Assembly: GCA_949361645.1 (NCBI GenBank) | Contig: OX442417.1 | Span: 12,957,150 to 13,021,149 of the forward strand | Direction: 5' to 3' | Length of the DNA stretch: 64,000 nt | DNA from: Spongilla lacustris | Taxonomy: Eukaryota > Porifera > Demospongiae > Spongillida > Spongillidae | Shown: positions 12,012-25,585 of the stretch, in pieces | How positions within the stretch are numbered: position 1 is the stretch's first letter | How the letters are laid out: each line of letters starts with the position of its first letter | Position numbers and translations under genes: made by a program | The notes under the pieces: generated by a model | Database searches by the model: none | What the model was told of the DNA's origin: nothing | The model's input: the letters and a program-made list of their open reading frames with translations, nothing else

Positions 12012-12292
12012 GGGAGTAGCTTGGACCACAGGCTGGGTAGTACATGTACATGTAGCTTGGACTGCAGGCTGGGTAGTACATGTACATGTAGCTTGGACTG
12101 CAGGCTGGGTAGTACATGTACATGTAGCTTGGACTGCAGGCTGGGTAGTACATGTACATGTAGCTTGGACTGCAGGCTGGGTAGTAGCTTGGACTACAGG
12201 CTGGGTAGTACATGTACATGTAGCTTGGACTGCAGGCTGGGTAGTACATGTACATATAGCTTGGACCACAGGCTGGGGAGTAGCTTGGACCG
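12012..12292. repeat. 36-bp minisatellite, about 8 copies
   Basis: Units of AGCTTGGACTGCAGGCTGGG plus TAGTACATGTACATGT. This period is also a multiple of three and follows the 24-bp array without a gap; a minus-strand frame reads YYPACSPSYMYM repeats. The unit has absorbed the ACATGTACATGT palindrome common across the window. Confidence 0.9.
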
Positions 12293-13186
12293 CTGGTAGA
12301 GAGGAGCTTGGACCGCTGGCTGGGCCATGGGAGGAAGTACATGTACATTGTACATGCTGTTATCATAGTAGGAAAAGAGCCTATATTATAATGAAGCTAT
12401 TGGTTTGCATGCTCAACTTGGGAGGGGTGCTCGGTTCGCCGATTTCGCCTAAATCTCTGTCGATAATAACACGAAATTAACAATGCATTCTATATTGCGT
12501 ACGTGGTATTGAAAGTGCGCTTACTCTTTGACGTCGGCGGCTTCCCCATCCACGCCGTTGTCGCGCTCGAGACCGACTAGTAGTAAAAGATGCACATATA
12601 CTCTTTGCAGCATCGCAACTGAATACCGGCATTATTGTAACTGCATGACAGCGCAACGCCTGGGCAAAACTATGCCTGGCTCTACTATCGCAATAGCGTA
12701 CGCGTGTGGAAATCAAACACTTTTCAAAATTACCTTTGATCGGTCGCATCGCTCTGATTCGATCGTTCCATTGCATTTGAAGAGGGGGTAGGAGTTTGAC
12801 TCCTAAATGTACATGTACATAAAAGGTACATGTTTAATACGAATTGAATTTAGACAAACTGCATGCACGTCTTACGATGAATTCGAAGCTCCCATTTGAA
12901 GTATTACCGGCTGGCAATTACATGTACGGTAGTTACATGCAGAGAGTGACAGCAATCTGAATTTATATAGGCCTATGAGCATCCGGAAATTATCGCCGAC
13001 GTAAGAACTAATTTCTAAAGCGCGCTAGCTAGCTGTGTCCGTTATGTGTGTGTTCGCTACACTAAATGAAGTTAAACTGCACCTTTGATAGCAATTGAGC
13101 AGGCAGAACATGAAAACGAGAGTAAGTTGATTTACATTGTGTATGCCCATGTATTCTTGGATCATCAATCGGAACGTTAGCCCTCA

Positions 13187-13889
13187 AGAAAGATCTACTC
13201 AAAGAGAAGAGCAGAAACGGAGAGCTGGAGGATAAAATAGCCCAATTATTGCTCAGTTTAGTTTACTAATATTTAATAAATGTATAGGATTTTGTTTCTT
13301 GCATAGGCAAAACATGGAAACAATACACGGTGCAAAGCCTAAGGAAGCAACAGCTGTTTTGTCGGTAAGTAACAAAAACAGCATTTAATTGGCATACACA
13401 TGATATCCTGCATGTTGGTCACTAAGACAACTGTACTGGAATCAACACCTTTACATGTACATGTACATCCAAAGGTCACTGATATAGTTTTGTACCATTA
13501 TGTACAGTATTCCTATAGTGAGTGTCCCACGCAGGCCAGATCGCCAGAAGAGCTCGTCACAGACAGTGATGACGAATGTGACCCAGAGGTGACCAAAGTG
13601 GAGGAGATGGATCTGGAAGACGAGGTCATATTAAAAGATGAAAACCGAAAGGTGGTACACATGACTACAAAGTAAGGTGCATTTCTTGAGTTACATGTAC
13701 ATTGTATACACTTATTCCATGCAGTGGTTTGCATGTGGAGTTGGTGGTATCCATAAGGATACAAGGGAACATATAAGAAGCACGTGCAGGCATAAACATC
13801 TTCATCTACCACCAGACAGTGACCCTCGCATTTGGGACATAAGTTTCCCTGACACACAGGAATGTGAACGGATTATGGCACCAAAGTGA
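13187..13889 (+). CDS. Candidate small multi-exon gene, unrecognised
   Basis: A TTTCTTGCATAG acceptor (13306) precedes an ATG (METIHGAKPKEATAVLS) ended by a GTAAGT donor at 13363. Next comes an open stretch (13523-13674) rich in acidic residues (VTDSDDECDPEVTKVEEMDL), ending TTK then TAA or a GTAAGG donor. A third open stretch (13725-13889) reads WFACGVGGIHKDTREH to ECERIMAPK and stop, with AATAAA nine bases later. The second and third stretches do not join in phase with the obvious sites, so the model is not settled. Upstream, 13187-13250 could be a short coiled-coil exon. I do not recognise the product. The gene would lie between the two satellite arrays. Confidence 0.3.
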
Positions 13890-14765
13890 ATTATTATAAT
13901 AAACCATTCAGATTTAAAGTAATGATCTTCAGATATACATATATACAGTGAAGATGGATGCATAGTGAAGACAGTACTCTTGAAATGACTGTACATGTAA
14001 TACAAAAAAATCACAAAAACACTAAGTTACATTAGCTAAAGTCATTGCAGCCTTACCTACTACCTTAGATCATTACATTGAGCATCAGATACATTCTATC
14101 TACACACATGTACATTGTACTATCCCTCTTTAAATATGCGTTCAACAATAGTCTAGCCATGAGTAGTAAAAATGAATTTCATGCAACAAAAACAACCTAA
14201 GGAAAATGTAAACTCCTTTGATGCTGGTGCAATACAACCACAGGGTAAGTGACTGGGTGTAGCTCATCAAGATATGCAGTGCTTAATTAGCTTATCAAAG
14301 TAAACAAATGTGAACCAAGGAATCCTTATTACTCTTAGGCCATGTTAAACACATGGGAGGATAGAAAACAAAACCTTATACCTCTGCACCATTATGAGAC
14401 ATATATGTACATGTAGCATGGACAAATCAATTGTCGTCAACCAACTGAACCAAGGTAGTGCAGAACAAAGGTGACATCATTTGTAATAGTACATGTAAAT
14501 TCCACACACATGTGGAAGTTCTTAAAAGAACCTTTTAAGTTCATTTGCAGATGAATACACATGTACAAGTACAAATGAAGAACAACTTTAACCAGCAGAT
14601 AATAATACATGTAATGGTGACACTGACAGAGGAGTGGAGTGGACAAGAGGGAGGACTGGAGTGACATATACCAGTGTTACTGTTCACACTGTGCACTAAG
14701 TCTGTTGTGGTACATGTAACATGTCGTCACTTCAAACTAGTGACACAGGTACATGCACATGTACA
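13890..14765. other. Spacer with inverted array flank
   Basis: No coding sequence seen. Bases 14447-14560 are the inverted copy of 10955-11048. At 14660-14718 a single diverged satellite unit lies in the orientation of array 1, immediately before array 2 begins in the opposite direction. Confidence 0.6.
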
Positions 14766-17700
14766 CTTGTACACTGGGTACATGTCACCACAACAGACTC
14801 TGTGCACGGTGTGAATAGTGACACTGGTACACAGGGTACATGTCACCACAACAGACTCTGTGCACGGTGTAAATAGTGACACTGGTACACTGGGTACATG
14901 TCACCACAACAGACTCTGTGCACGGTGTGAATAGTGACACTGGTACACTGGGTACATGTCACCACAACAGACTCTGTGCACGGTGTGAATAGTGACACTG
15001 GTACACTGGGTACATGTCACCACAACAGACTCTGTGCACGGTGTAAATAGTGACACTGGTACACTGGGTACATGTCACCACAACAGACTCTGTGCACGGT
15101 GTGAATAGTGACACTGGTACACTGGTACACTGGGTACATGTCACCACAACAGACTCTGTGCACAGTGTAAATAGTGACACTGGTACACAGGGTACATGTC
15201 ACCACAACAGACTCTGTGCACGGTGTAAATAGTGACACTGGTACACTGGGTACATGTCACCACAACAGACTCGGTGCACGGTGTGAATAGTGACACTGGT
15301 ACACAGGGTACATGTCACCACAACAGACTCTGTGCACGGTGTAAATAGTGACACTGGTACACTGGGTACATGTCACCACAACAGACTCTGTGCACGGTGT
15401 GAATAGTGACACTGGTACACTGGGTACATGTCACCACAACAGACTCTGTGCACGGTGTAAATAGTGACACTGGTACACTAGTACACTGGGAACATGTCAC
15501 CACAACAGACTCTGTGCACGGTGTGAATAGTGACACTGGTACACTGGTACACTGGGTACATGTCACCACAACAGACTCTGTGCACAGTGTAAATAGTGAC
15601 ACTGGTACACAGGGTACATGTCACCACAACAGACTCTGTGCACGGTGTAAATAGTGACACTGGTACACTGGGTACATGTCACCACAACAGACTCTGTGCA
15701 CGGTGTGAATAGTGACACTGGTACACTGGGTACATGTCACCACAACAGACTCTGTGCACGGTGTGAATAGTGACACTGGTACACTGGGTACATGTCACCA
15801 CAACAGACTCTGTGACCAGTGTAAATAGTGACACTGGTACACTGGGTACATGACACCACAACAGACTCTATGCACGGTGTAAATAGCGACACTGGTACAC
15901 TGGGTACATGTCACCACAACAGACTCTGTGCACGGTGTAAATAGTGACACTGGTACACTCGGTACATGTCACCACAACAGACTCTGTGCACGGTGTGAAT
16001 AGTGACACTGGTACACTGGGTACATGTCACCACAACAGATACACTGGTACACTGGGTACATGTCACCACAACAGACTCTGTGCACGGTGTGAATAGTGAC
16101 ACTGGTACACTGGGTACATGTCACCACAACAGACTCTGTGCACGGTGTAAATAGTGACACTGGTACACTGGGTACATGTCACCACAACAGACTCTGTGCA
16201 CGGTGTGAATAGTGACACTGGTACACTGGGTACATGTCACCACAACAGACTCTGTGCACGGTGTAAATAGTGACACTGGTACACTGGTACACTGGGTACA
16301 TGTCACCACAACAGACTCTGTGCACGGTGTGAATAGTGACACTGGTACACTGGTACACTGGGTACATGTCACCACAACAGACTCTGTGCACAGTGTAAAT
16401 AGTGACACTGGTACACTGGTACACTGGGTACATGTCACCACAACAGACTCTATGCACGGTGTAAATAGTGACACTGGTACACTGGGTACATGTCACCACA
16501 ACAGACTCTGTGCACGGTGTAAATAGTGACACTGGTACACTGGTACACTGGGTACATGTCACCACAACAGACTCTGTGCACGGTGTAAATAGTGACACTG
16601 GTACACTGGTACACTGGGTAAATGTCACCACAACAGACTCTATGCACGGTGTAAATAGTGACACTGGTACACTGGGTACATGTCACCACAACAGACTCTG
16701 TGCACGGTGTAAATAGTGACACTAGTACACTGGTACACTGGGTACATGTCACCACAACAGACTCTGTGCACAGTGTAAATAGTGACACTAGTACACTGGT
16801 ACACTGGGTACATGTCACCACAACAGACTCTGTGCACGGTGTAAATAGTGTAACTAGTACACTGGTACACTGGGTACATGTCACCACAACAGACTCTGTG
16901 CACGGTGTAAATAGTGACACTAGTACACTGGTACACTGGGTACATGTCACCACAACAGACTCTGTGCACAGTGTAAATAGTGACACTGGTACACTGGTAC
17001 ACTGGGTACATGTCACCACAACAGACTCTGTGCACAGTGTAAATAGTGACACTGGTACACTGGTACACTGGGTACATGTCACCACAACAGACTCTGTGCA
17101 CAGTGTAAATAGTGACACTGGTACACTGGGTACATGTCACCACAACAGACTCTGTGCACGGTGTAAATAGTGACACTGGTACACTGGGTACATGTCACCA
17201 CAACAGACTCTGTGCACGGTGTGAATAGTGACACTGGTACACTGGGTACATGTCACCACAACAGACTCTGTGCACGGTGTAAATAGTGACACTGGTACAC
17301 TGGTACACTGGGTACATGTCACCACAACAGACTCTGTGCACGGTGTGAATAGTGACACTGGTACACTGGTACACTGGGTACATGTCACCACAACAGACTC
17401 TGTGCACAGTGTAAATAGTGACACTGGTACACTGGTACACTGGGTACATGTCACCACAACAGACTCTATGCACGGTGTAAATAGTGACACTGGTACACTG
17501 GGTACATGTCACCACAACAGACTCTGTGCACGGTGTAAATAGTGACACTGGTACACTGGTACACTGGGTACATGTCACCACAACAGACTCTGTGCACGGT
17601 GTAAATAGTGACACTGGTACACTGGTACACTGGGTAAATGTCACCACAACAGACTCTATGCACGGTGTAAATAGTGACACTGGTACACTGGGTACATGTC

Positions 17701-20164
17701 ACCACAACAGACTCTGTGCACGGTGTAAATAGTGACACTAGTACACTGGTACACTGGGTACATGTCACCACAACAGACTCTGTGCACAGTGTAAATAGTG
17801 ACACTAGTACACTGGTACACTGGGTACATGTCACCACAACAGACTCTGTGCACGGTGTAAATAGTGTAACTAGTACACTGGTACACTGGGTACATGTCAC
17901 CACAACAGACTCTGTGCACGGTGTAAATAGTGACACTAGTACACTGGTACACTGGGTACATGTCACCACAACAGACTCTGTGCACAGTGTAAATAGTGAC
18001 ACTGGTACACTGGTACACTGGGTACATGTCACCACAACAGACTCTGTGCACAGTGTAAATAGTGACACTGGTACACTGGTACACTGGGTACATGTCACCA
18101 CAACAGACTCTGTGCACAGTGTAAATAGTGACACTGGTACACTGGGTACATGTCACCACAACAGACTCTGTGCACAGTGTAAATAGTGACACTGGTACAC
18201 TGGTACATATCACCACAACAGACTCTATGCACGGTGTAAATAGTGACACTAGTACACAGGTACACTGGGTACATATCACCACAACAGACTCTGTGCACGG
18301 TGTAAATAGTGACACTGGTACACTGGGTACATGTCACCACAACAGACTCTGTGACCAGTGTAAATAGTGACACTGGTACACTGGGTACATGACACCACAA
18401 CAGACTCTATGCACGGTGTAAATAGTGACACTGGTACACTGGGTACATGTCACCACAACAGACTCTGTGCACGGTGTAAATAGTGACACTGGTACACTGG
18501 GTACATGTCACCACAACAGACTCTGGGCACGGTGTAAATAGTGACACTGGTACACTGGGTACATGTCACCACAACAGACTCTGTGACCAGTGTAAATAGT
18601 GACACTGGTACACTGGGTACATGACACCACAACACACTCTATGCACGGTGTAAATAGTGACACTGGTACACTGGGTACATGTCACCACAACAGACTCTGT
18701 GCACGGTGTGAATAGTGACACTGGTACACTGGTACACTGGGTACATGTCACCACAACAGACTCTGTGCACGGTGTAAATAGTGACACTGGTACACTGGGT
18801 ACATGTCACCACAACAGACTCTGTGACCAGTGTAAATAGTGACACTGGTACACTGGGTACATGACACCACAACAGACTCTATGCACGGTGTAAATAGTGA
18901 CACTGGTACACTGGGTACATGTCACCACAACAGACTCTGTGCACGGTGTAAATAGTGACACTGGTACACTGGGTACATGTCACCACAACAGACTCTGGGC
19001 ACGGTGTAAATAGTGACACTGGTACACTGGGTACATGTCACCACAACAGACTCTGTGACCAGTGTAAATAGTGACACTGGTACACTGGGTACATGACACC
19101 ACAACACACTCTATGCACGGTGTAAATAGTGACACTGGTACACTGGGTACATGTCACCACAACAGACTCTGTGCACGGTGTGAATAGTGACACTGGTACA
19201 CTGGTACACTGGGTACATGTCACCACAACAGACCCTATGCACGGTGTAAATAGTGACACTGGTACATTGGTACATGTCACCACAACAGACTCTGTGCACA
19301 GTGTAAATAGTGACACTAGTACACAGGTACACTGGGTACATGTCACCACAACAGACTCTGTGCACAGTGTAAATAGTGACACTGGTACACAGGTACATGT
19401 CACCACAACAGACTCTGTGCACGGTGTAAATAGTGACACTGGTACACTGGGTACATGTACATGTCACCACAACAGACTCTGTGCACAGTGTAAATAGTGA
19501 CACTGGTACACTGGTACACTGGGTACATGTCACTACAACAGACTCTGTGCACGGTGTAAATAGTGACACTGGTACACTGGGTACATGTACATGTCACCAC
19601 AACAGACTCTGTGCACAGTGTAAATAGTGACACTGGTACACTGGTACACTGGGTACATGTCACTACAACAGACTCTGTGCACGGTGTAAATAGTGACACT
19701 GGTACACTGGGTACATGTACATGTCACCACAACAGACTCTGTGCACAGTGTAAATAGTGACACTGGTACACTGGTACACTGGGTACATGTCACTACAACA
19801 GACTCTGTGCACGGTGTAAATAGTGACACTGGTACACTGGGTACATGTACATGTCACCACAACAGACTCTGTGCACAGTGTAAATAGTGACACTGGTACA
19901 CTGGGTACATGTACATGTCACCACAACAGACTCTGTGCACGGTGTAAATAGCGACACTGGTACACTGGGTACATGTACATGTCACCACAACAGACTCTGT
20001 GCACAGTGTAAATAGTGACACTGGTACACTGGGTACATGTACATGTCACCACAACAGACTCTGTGCACGGTGTAAATAGCGACACTGGTACACTGGGTAC
20101 ATGTCACCACAACAGACTCTGTGCACGGTGTAAATAGTGACACTGGTACACTGGTACACTGGTA
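14766..20164 (-). repeat. 58-bp satellite array 2, ~5.4 kb with higher-order duplications
   Basis: Very roughly 85-90 copies of the reverse complement of the array-1 unit (GTGCACGGTGTAAATAGTGA, CACTGGTACACTGGGTACAT, GTCACCACAACAGACTCT). Some units are lengthened by an extra GGTACACT, making 66 bp. Larger duplications are visible: 16121-17136 repeats at 17137-18152 (period 1016); the segment near 18450 repeats at 18922 (period 472); a 130-bp block repeats at 19433, 19563 and 19693. The long open frames inside are by-products of 66-bp units and are not genes. Confidence 0.95.
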
Positions 20165-20270
20165 CAGATGTGTGTGGTGACACGAATTTTTGTACACGAG
20201 GTTGACATAACAGACTTAGATACAAAGTGCACCTTACCATGACATGGATCCAGGATCTTCAGTTTGCTAG

Positions 20271-21253
20271 TCATGTACATGTACCAATGTACTGTTTCTT
20301 AATGTAAGCGGTGTGAGTCAAGCTACACTTGGAATACGAAAAGTTTCTATCAATTTCTGACTTTGGCCTGTGGGTACGCTTAGGTGGACCCTGGCTACTT
20401 TGTTCATCACAGGAAATGTCCACCATCTCTGTGGCTTTACTTTGTTCATCCCCCTACATAGCAGGCTGCTTGGCTGTGTTCTTTTTGTGCCGGGACAGGG
20501 CCGAGCTACTGGCATACTTCTTGTCACAATCTGTGCACAGGTAGGCAAAGATCAGTTCAGACCTGGGTTGCGTTTTCTCCTGCCAGACACAATGCCTTTA
20601 TCTTCATCATTTATTGCACTGTTTGTATTATTGGAAACATGGTCTTCCACAGTAGGTGGGTCAGGAATGGCATTAGAAGGACCTGGTTGGTCACTGTCTG
20701 GAACTCCAGGTGTTTCGGAAGAGTTGATAGCAGTGCCTGGTGTAGGCTTTGGACATACCCTTCCCTCTTCCTTGGGTCACGAATGTATTCCCTCACCTTC
20801 TCATACAGGTACAGTGACCGCATCAGGGACAATCCATTGGGGCTAATAACAGGTGGCATCACTTGGCTCTGATAAGCCTCCTGTATGTCCTTTATGGCCA
20901 CTCCAGCCCTCAGCATGGTTACCTCGGTGGGGTTTGTGTCCGATGGCAAGGTCTTCATTTTCATGACACCAGGGTGTTCTCGGTCAAACTCAAATGTGTG
21001 GTAGCAACTAAAGCCAACCAGAGGCCCAAACCACTGGCCCAAAAAGGTGTTTCAATCATGGTACTGCCAGTCCTGGTACAGCTGTGGCACACAAGTGACG
21101 TCCTGGCCACACTGCCATCGAAATCATAACTTCCATCGATCGGCATTGGTGCCACCGTCATCACCACCGTTCTCTATCCACGTCCAAATTTTCGTACCAT
21201 TCAAACTCGTCCGCTGAATGATACACGACGAGCTCGTCGTCAGACTTCGCCAT
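20271..21253 (-). pseudogene. Decayed C2H2-finger gene, unrecognised family
   Basis: On the minus strand an ATG at 21253 opens MAKSDDELVVYHSADEFEWY. Protein-like sequence then continues in changing frames. One stretch runs from GQWFGPLVGFSCYHTFEFDR to KVREYIRDPRKREG. It passes in a new frame to a Pro/Ser/Asp-rich linker (SETPGVPDSDQPGPSNAIPD) ending SGRRKRNPG, and then in a third frame to YLCTDCDKKYASSSALSRHK. That last stretch has CxxC, twelve residues and a His, so it is a C2H2 finger lacking a clear fourth ligand. A TAG after KQPAM is followed in the same frame by more coding-like sequence. Frame changes without good splice sites and several stops indicate a pseudogene, though unrecognised introns could explain some. 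It lies just outside satellite array 2. Confidence 0.5.
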
Positions 21254-23064
21254 ATCGTTTATCTACACAGAAGATAACGAATAACAACTGTCTATCATAG
21301 GCAACATTGTATAAAAACATTCTGATTTCAATACTCACCGTCTTTTATCGATAAATAAATCGTATCCTGCTTTGTAGGTGTGGCTAGGTTAATAAAGTCC
21401 CAACCCACAGGAAATAGTTGAATATTCATGTCTTCGGTGAATGGAAGCGGTTCATGCACATGCAACGGCGCGATTCGAGCGGGAAACTTGTACCAACTTT
21501 GCGCCGCTGTATCTCCAAAACGGATGACATAAAAATTAACGAACAGAACAAATCGATAGGTATAGGACCCCTCTACCTATAAACCGAATTCGAGGCTATT
21601 TGATTACTCCTACCTAAAGTTATGGCGAATTTGAACCCGATGGGGTATCGAACGTTGCAATACTGGCACGGAGCAAGTGCAAGACTCCAAAATATATTTT
21701 GCCATAGGGAAATGGTGTAGTATGAAGTGTTGAAAATTGGAAGTTGATAGCGTTAACCGTTCGGAAGATATAGCAATTCAGAAGAGAAGCATTTTTATAA
21801 CATTTTATATATATATACGAAGGGCCATTTTGTCGGAAACTGTCCCATATATATATATATCCATGTGGGAGACAAGCCATTTTCATGCAATCGGTGAATT
21901 ATAAGGATCCAACAGGTACTAGCTATTACCACGGAATGCGCATCAAAAGGTTATAATAATGGTCGGGGGCTTACATATGATGTCATATCCTTTGCAGCCA
22001 GGGCTAGTTCACAAGATATTAAATGCATGTGCATAAATAGGCTGGTTAGTTGCTGTACGATCCATTATCTTGTCACTTTAATTTAAATTTGTTGAACTTT
22101 TGAATGGACCAGTTGCGCGTAAGCAATGGAATGTTGATTACACCAAAGAACGTCGAAAATAACACGTGACGTCACGTCCGGACTGCTTACCTGCATGGCT
22201 ACGGTTTTGTTATTCTGTGTGTCTCTGCCTTGGCGTACCTTATGAAAAAGACACTGAAGACAACCTATTACCTTGGGTACTATCTTCTGATGTAAGGTTC
22301 GCGAATTTTATACGTACGGTTGTTAGAATGGCCTGGCTGTCCTGAACCTTACGAATGGCAGTTATGCCTGCTCGTAGAGGGAGATCGAAACCCTGTAGCA
22401 GGAAAAATAAGCTGCTGTCAAGAATGTTGGCACATCAGCAAAGTCACTGAGCAGCTGCTAGGCCTGCTAGATCTTCTTTAGTGACTTATACTGCTAACCA
22501 GAGATAATATATCTTAGCTAGAGTTGGAGGTGTCATTGAACTGCTGCTCAATGGAAATGCTGGTGCTGGATAAACTGTACATACAAGTGCCTACATCCTT
22601 TAAAATAGCCACATCAAATAACGCGTCTCACCTTCTGATACAGGATGTTACAGCCTCTTGATGTTTAATTTGCTCTTTGGAGCTCGGCCGCGGGGTCCTT
22701 TTGTTATTGGTGTGTTAGGCAAAGCCTAAACACAGGGTTACGTAGTAATTAGGGGCCACATTTCTTGCCGCTATTCGGAAAATGCCTTGAAAAAACACGA
22801 TTGTGAGAGAAGACAGATGGTTCGCTTTCCTTTATCACAAGAAAACCTACGAACGAAGGTACTGAAATCCTTGTACTGTTGTTCCCACACACTAAGGCAC
22901 CGTGTACCAGACATAGCTGCTTAAATAAAGTATTTAATTTGCCCACGGATCATGGGGGATGGCATTATCCAGGCAGTTCCGTTCACTCACAATACAAAAC
23001 CATAGTCACTTGAGCAGTCCGAATGTGACGTCGATATCATTAACGGGTAATTAAATTCTTCATC
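21254..23064. other. Intergenic DNA, no gene seen
   Basis: No coding-like frame or repeat structure recognised apart from short TA runs near 21810-21860. It forms the left flank of the large composite transposon. Confidence 0.5.
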
Positions 23065-23538
23065 TCTTCACGGATGTTTCGGATTGGAAACTAAGGTCCT
23101 AAAAAGAATATACGGTATCACTCAATCCAAGCAATGTATAATGAGCTCATTATCGCTACCGTTTTGTGATATACGTTTCGAGAACAGTTTCTTGCCGAAT
23201 ACAACTCTCTTGTCATATATAAATGTAGCACCCATATACTCTATCGGTTTCCTAACAGAGGACACATTCGCGCACCAGTTTTCTAATGCAAGATGACAAT
23301 GCGCAAGCTCGCTTTGATAGCTATGTGCGCACCATTTAGAAACCTACTATCAGAGTTACGCATACAGCAGGCAAGGCGCGCAAAACCATAAGGTGAGACA
23401 CACTAAATATTAAAGAGAAGAGTTAAGTGAAGAGTTAAGTCCACAAGTCTATCTAATTTGCAATGTGAGAACGATAATTTTACCCGTACTGACTCAGAGG
23501 CGGATCCAGGGGGGGGGGGGGGGGCTGAGGGGGCTATA

Positions 23539-23569
<31 letters not shown>

Positions 23570-23665
23570 TTCCCTTAGAACACGCCCCTTTTTTATTTTG
23601 TACCACGCCCCTTCAGGCTCCCGAAGTGCCTCGTTTTTCGTACTTATGAAAACGAGTCAACGCGT

Positions 23666-25581
23666 CACGGTTGTTCAATTCCATTGAAACATTGGAAACT
23701 AGGTTTAGAAAGTAATATTGAAACGTACTTGCATCACCCCTTAGCAACCACCCCGACAACGAAATGACCTTTGGAATGTACAGCAAAACACGATAACTAC
23801 ATGTCCTATTGACAAGTTTATTGCACGGTGTAGTACTGTGACCTGTGCACTTTGTATGGTGCTAATCCCGCGTGCTCGGCCCGCACTCCCACAAAGAACT
23901 GTGGCCTTCGACAACGGCCTACCTCAAAAGAACACCCCTCAGAAAGAATGGATTTCCCACGACCTCCAGCAAGAAACACCGAAAAACCAACGTGGAAGGT
24001 ACAGCTAAGGCATGTGTGTACCGTTTTTTGTGTAGGCTAATCGAGAACGATAATTTTTGCGAAGTTATACACGAACAAAACTAGCCATTTATTTTAGCGG
24101 TTTTCGAGCGTTGACAAAGAGTTGTTATTGTTTTATCTTTTTGGGTGGTGGTACAACTGAAGTGATGTTGTACTAAGTGTTAGAAAGTGGTGCTTTACTA
24201 TATGGACACAAGTCGTTAGAGCTTGACATTCATGCATGGTGTGGTACTGGTATGGTATGGTACTGGGTGAACCCGCTGAACTTTGCATGCTCCCCAAGTA
24301 GGCCAAATCCTGTAGTTACCTCATGTTGGAAAATACTATTAACTAAAAAAAAGAATAGTTGACAAACCTACCTGTTCCACAGGTAGGGACTTGCAAGAGG
24401 CACTCATCAGCTAGGAGGACTGCTACATCAACTGCCATATGGATTTCACTTCTGATAGGGAGATCAACTTCAAATGTACTGGCTATGCTGTGAGCCATCA
24501 CATCACTCAGAAGCAGCAATATTAATTCTGGAGCACATTTCACTTCTGAGGGAGACATGGGCTTTTCTAAGCGGCAGCACTGACACCATGTACTGGCTGA
24601 CGTTGTCAGCCACATGATGATGCACTTAGCACAAACAAGTGCATTGCATGGACTACTGGCTGTGAGAGGACTTCCAAACACAGAGGATGCCAGTGGGGGC
24701 CTAGAACAATCAGGACAGTGTACAGTTGATGTACATGCATGTGTCTGATAAGTACTCCTGCGATTGATGCATGGGCGTGATGATGTTTTCGTCTGCCTTT
24801 GATACTTGTTATGAGGTGAATAGTATATGCCATTTTATTCAATTGTACATCTTTAATAATGTTACTTGTACCTTACACTCCTGAGCTCAGTGAGCTAGCC
24901 AGAGGTGACTTGTTTTTTTTTTTTTGTTTTTTTTTTGGAACACCCTTCATTTTTGAGAGTTGTAGTACACATCGTTTATGTTGACTGATACTGAGCTATA
25001 AGAAGTTGTTCTGCCACCTCCTTACACTGATATACAGTGTACCTTCTCTTCTCACGATGGTCAACCACTCATTTCCTACACATTCTACCAAGTTGCTTGA
25101 TGCGGTAATCCATTTGCCCTACATATTGAGTCGCAAGCGTGTCATTTATTCATGAAAATGCAAATATCACAGCAAGAGAAAAATTATCGTTCTCGTCTTT
25201 TGGTATACATTGCCTTGTGCCCCCATAATTTCTCTTTACGAAAACGCCAGACTTACCCTGAGTTCTTGCGGGAGCTGCCCGTACAACAGCCACAACTGAA
25301 GGTCATATTCCAATACACGCGCACATAATGTCATGACTTCCTTGTTTACTGACACATTAGACGACATGAGATCAACACATGCAGACATATTTTAGAAGAG
25401 GAATGTTAGAAGATGTGGAAACTATATTTGGTTTTTAATAAGAGTGTTAATACAGTAAGAAATAGACCTCTGAAAAGGTACGATAAAACGACTGCGATAA
25501 TGAGCTCATTAAACGTTGTGTTAAGAGCCCGTACCGTATGTTCTTAATACGCAACCTAGTTTCCAACTCCGAACAACCGTG
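23666..25581 (-). mobile_element. N-RAG-type transposon (element A), TSD GCGT
   Basis: Ends are CACGGTTGTTC and GAACAACCGTG, followed internally by TTGGAAACTAGG-type sequence. Flanks are GCGT at 23662-23665 and 25582-25585. It is inserted in element C in inverted orientation to element B, with which it agrees almost base for base over long stretches. Confidence 0.88.
24343..25388 (-). pseudogene. RAG1-N-terminal-like protein, copy in element A
   Basis: Minus-strand exon 1 (25257-25388) is intact: MSACVDLMSSNVSVNKEVMT to YGQLPQELR, then a GTAAGT donor. Exon 2 (about 25000-25122), after an ATATGTAG acceptor, reads MDYRIKQLGRMCRK, a TGA stop, then VVDHREKRRYTVYQCKEVAE. This aligns to the CRICG domain of the element C copy. 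The RING-like part (about 24700-24550) keeps PCNALVCAKCIIMWL and STWCQCC, but its first CxxC half is in another frame. The tail keeps LLLLSDVMAH and RSEIHMAVDV. RAG1 has the same order of Cys-rich motif, RING and zinc finger ahead of its catalytic core. The premature stop and frame breaks make this a pseudogene. Confidence 0.7.
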
Positions 25582-25585
25582 GCGT

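Noticed and set aside
11449..12366. Proline-rich and YMYM-repeat frames over the two minisatellites
   Set aside because: Several frames are open at once and no start or splice site singles one out. Kept only as a low-interest finding.
14959..19893. Many long open frames on both strands in satellite array 2 (up to 222 codons)
   Set aside because: They arise because some repeat units are 66 bp (a multiple of three). The same phrase opens in several frames and both strands, and there is no start, splice or conservation evidence.
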